Shown one piece after another: positions 34,334-44,823 of a stretch of DNA of 64,000 bases. The notes beneath the pieces are model-generated. The model saw only the letters and a program-made list of their open reading frames with translations. It was not told where the DNA came from and ran no database searches. Source of the DNA: Oscheius tipulae. Lineage: Eukaryota; Nematoda; Chromadorea; Rhabditida; Rhabditidae. The position numbers and the translations under genes are program-made. How positions within the stretch are numbered: the stretch's first letter is position 1; the number at the start of each line of letters is the position of its first letter. The DNA is taken from assembly GCA_037178975.1 (NCBI GenBank), contig JASJZH010000003.1, positions 2,604,001 through 2,668,000 of the forward strand. The letters are read 5' to 3'.

Positions 34334-35727
34334 ATGCGACTCATTCTGACCATCTCCTCATTGGCAGTTCTAGCCCTGGCCGATCCTCAGATCGCCAACA
34401 CGAATGGTCAGTTCCTATAGATTACTGTCTAGATTTACTTTCACTCGTTGTAAGAGTCAGTAACACACCACAAGTATTTTAAAATGGGATCGAAATAGGC
34501 TATACAAACAACTTGATTGCAGCATCGTCCCGCAACGACCGGTTCTTGTATGGGAATAGTGGTCGGAGGCAGGATTAAGCTGTAATTTTGGAGAGAGACT
34601 AACATAAATCAAAGTACAGAGACTATTTGAGGATAGTTTAGAGTTGGAGGCTGTTCTCACTGATCAGTCTTTTTTACTAGGGGCTCCAAGATTGCCCAGA
34701 GTTGGTAAGTAGTCAGAAGAAGGGGGTATACATAAACTTGAAAAGCTTCTGAGTGTTCCTCCTGACAGACGAGGGAGAGTCATTAGACAAGTTCGGGATG
34801 AGGACGAGACTAGTTAAACTTGATTCAATGGATACTGGTACATTTGCTGAACTGTCCAGCAAAAGTATTGGCAACTATCCCTTTTTCATGGCTGCAGTAA
34901 ATTCTGGGAGATCTGTAGTCTTCTGAATTGAAAGACTTTCCTACTATCAGATTCTAACAGGGGTTTTCAGTAAACTCTTTCGACTCGGTCGACACGAATC
35001 TGGACGGAGCTGTCGACTTCAACGAGTTCGAGGTGTGGCAGAAGGCGAAGATCTTGGAGAGGAATGACGCCGTCATCAGAGGTAGACACCTGTTCTTCAA
35101 CTAACAAGGTTTTAGGAATGTTCACCCGCTTTGATGCCAACAAAGACGGTAAACTGGACGTTCCCGAGTTTGTTCCTCTCGCCTACGAGGTCAGCAAGAA
35201 GCCCATCAACACCGCCGAGCAGATTTTTAGAGTGGGTTCGGGCTTCCAACAAGTATAGAGTTCTCAGAATATGGACACGAACGGTGACGCTACTGTCGAT
35301 CTGGCCGAGGCCGTTGTCGCGAGAAAGCAATTCGGAGCCGAGATCGTCGACGGAGTCCTGGCTGTGGCCGATGTGAACAGAGACGGCCAGCTGACTTTCG
35401 ACGAGTTCACGGCCCAGCTCAACTACAATCGTCCCAAGAGCAAGGAGGAAGAGCAGAGAGAGATGGCTGCCCAGCTCGTGACCGTCATCGACAGGGACGG
35501 CGATCAGAAACTTAGTGCCCAGGAGATTTTCAACTTTGCCAAGCAGTACAACAATGTGGGTCCTAAAGGAACAAAAAACATGTTTATAGGTGTCTCTTCC
35601 CGACATTCAAATGATCGTGGCCCGTCTTGATTCTAACCACGACGGTGTTCTCTCCATGCACGAACTGACCCGTCTCTCCGAGGAGATCTCTCGCATGTTG
35701 GCCGTCCGTGCTCCCCCTACCGTCTAA
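34334..35727 (+). CDS. Secreted protein with six EF-hands
   Basis: ATG 34334 lies three bases after TTTCAG. Exon 1 gives a signal peptide (MRLILTISSLAVLALADP). After a ~570 nt intron, the remaining exons encode six EF-hand loops: DTNLDGAVDFNE, DANKDGKLDVPE, DTNGDATVDLAE, DVNRDGQLTFDE, DRDGDQKLSAQE and DSNHDGVLSMHE. Most keep Asp at 1 and Glu at 12, so calcium binding is likely. Six hands after a signal peptide is the CREC (calumenin/reticulocalbin) pattern, but the C-terminus ('RMLAVRAPPTV') has no HDEL/KDEL-type ER-retention signal, so it may be secreted. Stop TAA is at 35725-35727. It is convergent with the CEBPZ gene, only about 160 bp away. Confidence 0.8.
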
Positions 35728-35886
35728 ATTCTTCTGCTCAAGGTCTAATGAGTTATCTGTACATAACAGAGAATCTAAATAAACTGTTTTCGCTGAAAAA
35801 CGTTCTCAGATTTATGAATTCAACAACAAACAATAGGATCATCCTAACAGAATGAAAAATAAATCAACAAGAAGAGAGGAGGTGAT

Positions 35887-38800
35887 TTACCGTCGTTTTT
35901 TGAAGCCTTTCGGCTTGCGAACTTTGTGTTTCCGTGCAATTTTCGACTTCTCGCGGTCCTCCTCGTCCATGTCTTCCAGCATAGCTCCAAACTGAAGTTT
36001 TGTGACTGTTCAGGACAAAAAAAAAGTGATTAAACCTGATCTCCAGCCATATCGATATCGTCGCCGGCAAAGTCGTCATCGTCGCTGTCGTCGAGTACGG
36101 ATCCGCGAGCTGGTTTGCGCGAGAAGGCACGCTCCTCTTCCTCGTCCATCTCATCGTCTTCCATCACATCATCATCGTCTTCATCCTCCTCTTCCTCATC
36201 GTCATCTCCGCCGAAATCTTCCTCGTTCTAAAATCCAAAATTTTGTTAATTTCACGCCAAGACCCACCTCCTCATCGTCCATATCGCCATAATCACTGAG
36301 CTCGTCATCCTCACCATCGGATTCTTCTTTCCTCTTTGCGCTCTTCTTCTTCTGCTTCTCCGAGGAGAACTCCTGCGAGAAGTCCACATCGTCGAAGATC
36401 TCGTTGGCCTCTCCGGGCTCGAAACGATCCAATATAGCATCAAATTCGTCCGAGTTGACCGAGCTGATCTCCCAGTCGTCTTCCTTCTCGTCCTTGGCCT
36501 CCTTCGGTTGGAACTTGAGCTGCGCGAAGCGGTGAAGATAACGCTCGTCTGGAGGCAGCTCGTCCGTCTTCTTGGAGAGATATTCCTGAGAGTTTGGTGG
36601 TGAATTCAGAGAAAAAGGCTCACCTTTGACGTGATTGACAGAGCCTTGACACCCCACGGATCGTAGGCCTTCTTCCGAAGGACCTTGCTTGACGAGACGA
36701 CCTTATTCTCCTTCGGATTACGGTAGGCGAAGCGGTCGAGGAACTTCATCAGGGTGAAATCCTCCAGGGGATCACCGCGATAGTTTACTGGCTTGCCCTG
36801 AATTATTTTCTACTATCTTCACGCTAAATAAATTCTTACTTCAAGCATTTGCTGAGCAAAGACAGCCACAGAGGGATGATAGTGCTTGGCCAGAAGGAGC
36901 AGTTCAGAATCCACGATTCCTGTCGCGTCGATGAACAAAGGATTGCGAGCAGCCTTGTCGTACAAGGAGCGAGCCGTCTTGGCACTCTTGTGGAGCCAAC
37001 CGCCCCTGGCATTCCCGTTCAGGGAACCCTTGAGCGGCTTCTTCTCATCCTCATCGTCTGATTCAACCGCTTCCGGGTCGTCCTTCTTGATTTCGAGCTT
37101 CGGGACAGGCTTTCCATCCACTCCAATGTCTACAAAGTGCTCCTCCTCGTCGTCGTCATTGTCCAGATCTAGAGTCGTCGTCTTGTTCAGTTTCTGAATT
37201 TTCCTTTTATTCTTAAGCGAATGGTCAACTTACACTGGCATCACGGACAGTAATAACAAGAGTTCTTCGTTCTTCAGCCAGCTTCGATACCAGGATGAGA
37301 ATTCCAGCGGCTAGAGGAGGCGGTGCGGCTGCTGCTAGCTGAAATAGGTCTTTCTAATCCGAATGAATCCAAAAAGTACCTGCAAGAGACGCTTGACAAA
37401 GGTTCGCACCCGATTCTCCATTTGGTCAGTCTTGAGCGATTTGAAGAGCAACAGCATCAGCTGGTTATAGCAGCTGATGGGGATCTGGTCCTCAAGTTTA
37501 CGATAGAGGGCGCTGTAGAATCGGTCGGCTAGGGACTCGCTAAATGCTTACGACTGTGCCGATACGATAAAAAGACAAACCTCAGACTCTGGATGCGATG
37601 GAGAAGCTTTAGAGTTTGAAGAGACACGGAGAACGGGGCTGTGTTGACTACTCGATAAAGAGCATTGATGTCGTCGTCGAGAAGAGAAGCATTCTCTGAA
37701 ACTTGTTTTCAATGAAAACACATAAAAGACTAACCCTTAGCGAATGGCAGGGCCCGATTCGCGGCTCCTAGCAGAATACTCAGTAGTCGATTGTTTAGCT
37801 CCTTCTCGCCCTCCACATTAACTCGCTTCTGTGCCACAATCGTCTTGAAAAGACCAAAATAGATCTTAATGAGCTCGGTTGCGAGAGCTGTCTCGCTAGT
37901 TCGGAGCTCAATCTGTGAGAGAAAGGTAGCAGCGTAGAGATGGGCTTTCGGTTGGACGTTTTTTCTATAAGAATTTTCGAGAAAACTAGCACAAAATACC
38001 TATATATGACCCGTTCGACCTCCTTCACAATGACGCCCTTCATGTTCGGCTGCTTGTTAGTCAGTTCTTCTAGTAGACGGGCAACATGAGCGCCGATATG
38101 TCGGTTCGGATGGCCAAGTTTATTGGTCAGAAGGGAGAGAAGAGCCTGCTCGGCTTCTGGCTTCTCCGAGAGCAGAGTCATAGCCGTTCGAAGAGAGCGC
38201 TTGGCCAGATCGAGGACTTGACCAGCTGACAGAACCTGAACTAGTTTGGTTTCACGAAAAAGGGCAGAAATCTACCTCCAGCCCTCGAACAAACTTGGCG
38301 TACGTCTCCTTCAGCTGGTGTTCAAACATCCACAAGATGAGAATTCTTTTCCTGCTTTCCTCATTGCTGGACAGCTTGGCCAGTCTGCCCAGGGGTCTCT
38401 GAACCGGTCAAAACTCTCACATTGATATTAAAATTGCTTACGGCATTGAAAGGAATAAGTTTTCTGTTGCCCGGAAGAAAATGATTGACGAAGATCTCCT
38501 CAAGAACGGCTGAAACAGATTTTCATGTAAACATATGGCAAAGTTCTCACGAATAAGCTCCATTCCCTCTCTCTGAATCTTCTTCGTGAGCTGAGCAATC
38601 ATGGCTTCGGCATAGGGCAGCGAGTGAATTGGACTATTGTGGATTTGCAGTTGCATGGCTGTCATTCTGTCGGCGGCTGTTCCTTTCTTGACCACGTTGA
38701 GAAGCCACGATGCTTCTGAGCCACCTTGACTTTTAGACACTGAACTTTCTCTATTTCAGGCAGACAAAGAGCTTACTTCTAGCGTACAAGTCATTGTCTG

Positions 38801-39143
38801 TGGCCAAAAGGGCAGTAGCTTCGTCGAACAGAGCTTTATAACTCTCTGCCGAGGCGTTATCACTCGATGTTTGGGCTTTCTCGTTGATCTGAAGTTATAA
38901 TTGTCCATGTAATGGAAGAAAGTACTTGATAATCGAACCATTTCTGGTCTTCGCGATGCTTCACTACCGGAGTTATAGCCTTTCGCTCCTTCACTTGGAA
39001 TTTCTTTCCAACTTTGCCATTGAGAGTCACAGTTTCCGGCTTCATTTTATTCAATATCTGCAAATCAAAGTTGCGGGGTTGGAGCGAACAAAGCTCACAT
39101 GTTTCTTTTTGAACTTGTTAGACTTCTCCGGCTTAGTCAGCAT
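35887..39143 (-). CDS. CCAAT/enhancer-binding protein zeta / NOC1 homolog, ribosome biogenesis factor
   Basis: About twelve short-intron exons run from ATG 39143 ('MLTKPEKSNKFKKKHILNKM') to TAA 35887. Conserved CEBPZ features appear in order: 'DQKWFDY' near the N-terminus, the helical repeat region with 'GTAADRMTAMQLQIHNSPIH', the CBF-domain part with 'ELLLLAKHYHPSVAVFAQQM', then 'NYRGDPLEDFTLMKFLDRFA' followed by 'RNPKENKVV', a long acidic stretch and a basic end ('RKHKVRKPKGFKKRR'). NOC1/CEBPZ is an essential nucleolar factor for 60S subunit assembly. A TTTGATTTCAG acceptor lies 7 bases before the ATG. It is divergent from the histone H4 gene with about 900 bp between, which suits coordinate growth-linked expression. 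Confidence 0.9.
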
Positions 39144-40038
39144 CTTGACTCTGAAATCAAAACATCAGTTCAACACATCAGGAACAAATTGGAAAAAAGA
39201 GAAAGGTAGGCTGTAAAGGTCCAGTTCGAATAGCGACGTTTAGGATATGTAACTACGCAAGTTTGCGTTTGCAACTAGTGCATTCTAAACGAGACGGTTG
39301 GAAAACGGTCAGACTTGGTAGAAACTGTCAAGCAGCTAATGAAAAGGAAAACGAGCATTAACTGAATTTAGAAATGCTGGTAATACGGCGGTATTTGCTA
39401 AGGACTGATGGAGATCTATATTAAACCTACTTCGAGTCGAGTCAAAAAGAGTCGAATGCTGGAGCCGTCTCGAATCGGACTCGAGTTAGGTCCGACCGGA
39501 ATTGAAAAACTGGGGTGTTTTTTCTTTTCAAAGCAGTGAATGAATATGAGTAAGGCATTCATTGATCAAACAAAAAGGAAATTGAACGTTTACCGTTGTT
39601 TTAAGGCATTTGGCTCGGCTCGACTCGAGTCCATTTCGAGTCCGACTCGGAATCGGGTCGAGTCGAAAAAGACTACTCTACATAATAGCGCTCTTCTGGT
39701 TGCTAGACGCCGAATCGGTAAGAAAAAGGTGTCGAATACAAGAAAATAGAAGAATTGGAAGTTATGTGAGCAGAATAAAACCAATTTGAAATTGCGCAAT
39801 ACCCTGATTTTCAGGTTTCAGAGGATTACGGTATCTCTATCCATAACACTTCCACCGCTTCGCCTGAATTACCCTTGTTCCGAATTCCTCCACTGCAAAT
39901 TCGTCGCTCTTATTTGTTTTCTCAAATCGCAGCCATTTAATACCTCATTTTGTTTTGCTGCAAAATGCTTCATTTTGTTGCTTGTTTTGTCGTCCTTTCC
40001 TGTCAAATGCTCACAAACCTTGTTTCAGCAATCTAACA
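39144..40038. promoter_or_regulatory. Intergenic region between CEBPZ and histone H4, with a GAGTC-rich repeat
   Basis: No gene is supported. At about 39430-39500 and 39605-39670 there are clustered GAGTCGA, TCGAGTC and CGACTCG motifs in both orientations, able to pair with each other across about 170 bp. A TGTTTCAG acceptor lies 11 bases before the H4 ATG. Confidence 0.5.
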
Positions 40039-40483
<445 letters not shown>

Positions 40484-40535
40484 TTCGACCTCTCCAGTCT
40501 CCCCACCAACTTCGGCAATCACATCATAATCCAAC

Positions 40536-40551
40536 CGTCCTCTTCAGGGCG
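40536..40551 (+). terminator. Histone-type 3' stem-loop
   Basis: CGTCCT-CTTC-AGGGCG forms a six-pair stem with one G-T pair and a four-base loop, 53 bases after the H4 stop. It matches the shape and length of the metazoan histone mRNA stem-loop bound by SLBP, although the loop starts with C instead of T. An AATAAA lies 22 bases further (40573-40578). Confidence 0.6.
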
Positions 40552-40572
40552 AATAGACTTTATTTCGTTTCC

Positions 40573-40578
40573 AATAAA
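40573..40578 (+). terminator. Poly(A) signal AATAAA of the H4 gene
   Basis: AATAAA is followed within about 20 bases by a T-rich stretch, as in ordinary polyadenylated transcripts. Its presence beside a histone stem-loop suggests two possible 3'-end modes. Confidence 0.6.
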
Positions 40579-40702
40579 CCTCTTGCAAGATCAACTTTTC
40601 TCGTTTGTATTCTGGCTACACCCAAAACAGTTTTTAGAGGAGGATCAGAACAAGAACGCTTTATGTAACAACCAATAGTTATCTACATTCCCGTGTTGAC
40701 AC

Positions 40703-41713
40703 CTAGTTTTCTTTCTCTTCTTCGCTGAGATCTAAAGATGTGGTGGTGGTTTCACTGTCGTTGCTCATCCGCCGTGTTCGACGCAGAAGTTTTCTTTCCT
40801 CTGTTAGTATCCGTTTGATCTTCTGGAGTTCTGCGGCTGGATCGAGCCCCTTTTGCTTCTAAAATGCGACCTCATTATTAGTCCCACACTCTGATTTACG
40901 TTGTATTCTCGGCACTGCCATTCGACAAAGTTATAACAAGGCTCCCAACTGTCAAAACGAGGATGTGCGTAGATCTGAAAAGCTGAGTTGCTCTGCTTTT
41001 ATAAGTCACTGACCCCTGCCCATTGGACTAGGTAGTAGAGAGTCACGTTGTTGGCAGATATCCGCCATTGGTGATCTCTGATGGCTTTCATCGGGAAGAT
41101 GTCGTCATCCTGAGGTTCCGTTTTGTGGATAAGTTGTCATGAGATTTGCTCTTGTTTATCGATGCTACCCTGGTTACTTGTTATCTTTACCTTCTGCCCG
41201 GAATCAGTCAGCTACGGTTGACTGGGGATCTAAACCTACTACTGTCTTTAGTTACCGTAAGTCGGACACCAAAAATAACGCTTCTTTCAAGACAAATGGT
41301 AATGTTGATAGGAGGAGTGAGGGAACCATTCTTTGTTCGAAAAGGACTGGAAGTCAATCTATTGAAATAAAACGTGTGCATTCCATGTTCACCGTGTACT
41401 ATTGAGTTCAGGTGGTGTAATTGGAATGAATGAGATTTCTCACAAGGAACTGAATCTGTAGTAACAAAGAGTACAAGATTAGAACGTTGAATTAATGTGA
41501 TGTTCCCTCTCTCGTGACCTTGTTTACTACGCTGAAATGGACTTTATCCCCTACTCATGACGTTTTTGGGGGCTACTATCTACAACTCACATTATATTTC
41601 TTGGCTCTGTTACTAGCAATAAGTTCCCTAAGTTGTCGGTCCTCCTTTACGAGTTTCAGCTGATTCTTCTGTTCTCTTAGTTCCTCGAGACTTCGCCTAT
41701 TACGTGGTGGCAT
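40703..41713 (-). CDS. Chromodomain protein
   Basis: Exons 41591-41713, about 41014-41109, one ending near 40976 and one with TAG at 40703 join to a small protein of roughly 150 residues. The N-terminus is basic and helical ('MPPRNRRSLEELREQKNQ'). A chromodomain follows: 'FPMKAIRDHQWRI', 'VTLYYLVQWAG', then after a short intron 'IYAHPRFDSWEPCYNF' and 'VEWQCREYN'. The Tyr/Trp/Trp positions (YYLVQW, SWEP) expected for an aromatic methyl-lysine cage are present. The tail is Lys/Glu-rich with Ser/Thr. It may read histone methylation; HP1-like proteins would also have a chromoshadow domain, not seen here. ATG follows TCATTTCAG by 6 bases. The 481 nt intron 1 is long for this region. Confidence 0.7.
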
Positions 41714-42490
41714 AGCTAACTGAAATGATAAGAAAAATCCAAATATAGCAGAAGCGAAGTTGAGCCGAGGCGACAGGGAAGGAGAACGCTGCCGGAGCGG
41801 GCCCCCGAGAGGCCCCGAGTCGCGTGAATGAAGAAAGCACATGCTACGTGATTGTGAAATCGCACAGCTGGGGCAGGGGAGAGTGCAAGTGTGGGTGTTT
41901 TCCCGAATGAGGCAGGAGAGACAGGGCAACAGCAACAAGAGAAAAAGATGGCGGCCGGGAGGATCTCTGCACAAGGAAGGTTATCTGCCTAGCTGTTTCA
42001 ATGAATGGCGTTTGGGCTTTTCTCACTGTGCTAATATAAATGAGAAATCTTTTCAGTGTAGAAATGCAAAATATTTCAAAATATGAACGAAGATTTTCGA
42101 AATGTTGATAGGGTTATGATTTCCACAGCTATTGAGAATCTTTGAACCTCCACGTAGTTTTGATCAGGGCTGGGGTGATGTTCTTGCCAAATATAGTAGC
42201 TGGGAAAAATCTTTGGGTTTGGGAATGAATAAGATCGTGGTTTGGAAGCTGTGGGTGAATGACAATGAGTTCCCAGCACGGGTGGACGGTGACTAGTGTT
42301 TATCAATCCGATGACAGTGAGTCATTCGGCAGAAATTCACTGGAATGACTCCAGCAGCCAACTGGAACGCTTGTGAAATAAATACTCTCCTGAACATTTG
42401 TAAACTGAGAATATGATGTATGTTGTAGAGTTTTAGCTCTCTTTGTTCTCGTTTCTTCCCTCAGCCTAGGCTATTTTCCTAGAACTCGAA
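41714..42490. promoter_or_regulatory. Shared upstream region of the chromodomain gene and mlc-4
   Basis: This 777 bp lies between two divergent starts. No exon was identified; overlapping open frames near 41840-42090 occur on both strands without context. Confidence 0.4.
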
Positions 42491-43494
42491 ATGAACTCGA
42501 AGAAGCCACGTCGTATTCGCTCCCAGCGAGCCGTCTCCAATGTCTTTGCCATCTTCAACGACTCCCAGATTCAAGAATTCAAGGAAGTTTTCAACATGAT
42601 CGACCAGAACAGGGACGGAGTAATCGACCAAAACGATCTGCAGGAAATTTTCAGCTCTCTTGGTAAGCTCTTTTCCCTTGAGGCGTGAGAAACAAGGAAT
42701 TTTAGGCAAGGAAACGACGGATGTCTTCCTCAACGACATGATTGGCGAAGCTCCTGGTCCTATCAACTTTACCACGTTCCTGACCTTGTTCGGCACGAAA
42801 ATGTCAGGTACAAGCTCCTTTCAGCTCCGATAGGCTATATTCAGGAACTGATCCCGAAGATGTGATTCGAAACGCCTTCCAGTCCTTCGACTACAACAAC
42901 ACCGGAAAATTGAGCGAGGAGACTGTGCGCGAGATCTTGATGAGATCAGGAGGCCGTTTCACTGACAATGAGGTACGGTTTCTGTCTCTAGACAATTTAT
43001 GTGAACCGTTGTTAGTAAATTTACTGTCTTCCCCCTCTTGACCTGAAGCAGTTCGTCTATTTACAAGCCACATGACCACCCCGAATGTTTGCCTTCCTCG
43101 TGTTGCTGTTATTTTGTTCTGACAGACGCAGGAAAGGGGAAATAACAAACTACAAGCTGTCTGGCTCTTCTGGTTCACTTTCGAATATCGAAAGTCCGTC
43201 ACTTGGCACTTGTTTGACGATATCAGAATTTGGAACGCCTGGACCTAACAATGGTCTTTGTGTGAACTGATAAGGATAAGAATACTGAACAGCCAGGTGC
43301 TTTTTTGCAGTCTTCTCCTATCTTATCCCAATGGATCTTATGTGGTGCAGAATGACTCTTCAAACAGCATTTAATAGATTCTATTTCAGGTTGACGATCT
43401 TCTTCGTGACGCTCCGATCAAGGACGGAATGCTAGATTATGTTGAGTTCTGCCGCCTGCTGAAGCACGGCAAAAAAGAAGAAACCAACTGTTAG
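42491..43494 (+). CDS. mlc-4: Myosin regulatory light chain, non-muscle type
   Basis: Four exons: 42491 to about 42662, one beginning near 42706, one beginning near 42845, and about 43390-43494. The product of ~170 residues begins '[20 protein letters not shown]', then '[20 protein letters not shown]', '[17 protein letters not shown]', '[20 protein letters not shown]' and '[11 protein letters not shown]', matching MLC-4 / Sqh along its length. It binds the neck of non-muscle myosin II and controls contractility. The phosphorylation site keeps Ser19 (in AVSNVF), but the neighbouring Thr18 is replaced by Val, so di-phosphorylation would be lost. Only the first EF-hand ([12 protein letters not shown]) keeps a good cation-binding loop, as usual. 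Intron 3 is about 415 nt; the others are under 45 nt. Confidence 0.92.
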
Positions 43495-43629
43495 AAAAAC
43501 TACTGTGAACGCCACCTTGCCTTGATGTTTTGTGATTTTTTTATAAACGATTTTATGTGATTTTGAATGTCTTATTCTAAAGGGCAAATGACGACTTGAA
43601 TAATCTGTTAGCCAGTGGAATGATAATCG

Positions 43630-44037
43630 CACGGCATGTTATGCCTATGCAAAAGGCGTCGCCTACTTTTCTCGCGCCATATTCCTATTTCGAGGGCGGG
43701 AATTTAAAATTAGTTCTCTAGCCGCTTTTTAGATTAATGTAGGGTACACGGCGTGTTATGAGCGTCGCCATTTTTTCAAACTGGGCGCGAATGCCGCTCG
43801 TTTTCTTAAGTACAGTATCCTACAGAAAACATGGTTTGAACCGGTTTTGGCACAGGGTACCATATACCTTACATTTATTTTAAAAAGCGGCTGGAGAACG
43901 AATTTTGAATTCCCGCCCTCGAAATAGGAAATTGACGCGAGAAAAGTGGCGACGTCTTTTGCATGCGCGTAACACACCTTGGGTATACGGTATTCTGTGC
44001 CAAAATCGGTTTAAACGAGGTTTTCTGTAGGATACTG
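43630..44037. mobile_element. Partial copies of the CACGGCG inverted-repeat transposon
   Basis: Three further terminal repeat blocks are visible: CACGGCATGTTATGCC at 43630, CACGGCGTGTTATGAGCG at about 43747 and GCGTAACACACC near 43970. Between them are arm sequences shared with the full copies ('GTCGCCATTTTTTCAAACTG', 'CTCGTTTTCTTAAGTACAG', 'GAGGGCGGGAATT'). They look like older, rearranged copies abutting the full one. Confidence 0.65.
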
Positions 44038-44599
44038 CACGGCGTTTTACGCGCGTCGCCACTTTTTCAAATCGGGCACAAACGTCGCTCGTTTTCTTAA
44101 GTACAGTATCCTACAAAAATCCTGGTTCAAATCGGTTTTGGCGCAGAATACCATACCTAGATTAATCTAAAAAGCGCGCTTGCGCGGATTTCCCACTCTT
44201 CGAGCTCCAGTTTCTTACTTTTTACTTTATTTTTTGAAGAATTTGGTGCAGAAATCAGATCATTAGAAAAACCTAGAGCTAATAACAAGTTTAAAAACCG
44301 TTTTTCTCAACAGCGTCTCCACCTGTCACTCGTTAGTTTCAGTTGACGCTCCCATCACGCCTTATAAAAGGCGAAGGCGTCAGTTTGTGGACGGAGATAG
44401 CTTCCAAATTTATCACGCCTCCTGTCAGACAGAACTATTCACATCTAGCCTGAAATTGTGAAAAAGGAAAAAGAATAATAGGCGGAAAGTATGTGGCTGA
44501 CGAAATAAAAGAGATCTAATTTTGAATTCCCGCCCTCGAAATAAGAAATTGGCGCGAAAAAAAGTGGCGACGCTTTTTGCATGGGCGTAAAACGCCGTG
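44038..44599. mobile_element. Inverted-repeat DNA transposon (MITE), full uninterrupted copy
   Basis: Starts CACGGCGTTTTACGCG and ends GCGTAAAACGCCGTG, 562 bp long, in the opposite orientation to the copy at 20.7 kb. It shows the empty site of the Helitron-like insertion near 44227-44233. There is no coding capacity. Confidence 0.8.
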
Positions 44600-44823
44600 G
44601 TGCGCTAAGGCGAAAATTTAAAGAAAATGTTTTTGGGTCTCGCCACGAAAAGTTTACTGTGATTCAGTCCTTTAGACACTTTCACCGTTTTGTAAATCCT
44701 AAAATTTACATTTGCAACTTTTTCTCTGCATTTCCTCAGTTACTTAATCGATCTTTTTCAGAGTTTTTCTTGTTTGTAAAATGACAGAATAAATGAATTC
44801 CGGGTTCATTTTTCACTGTTTTT

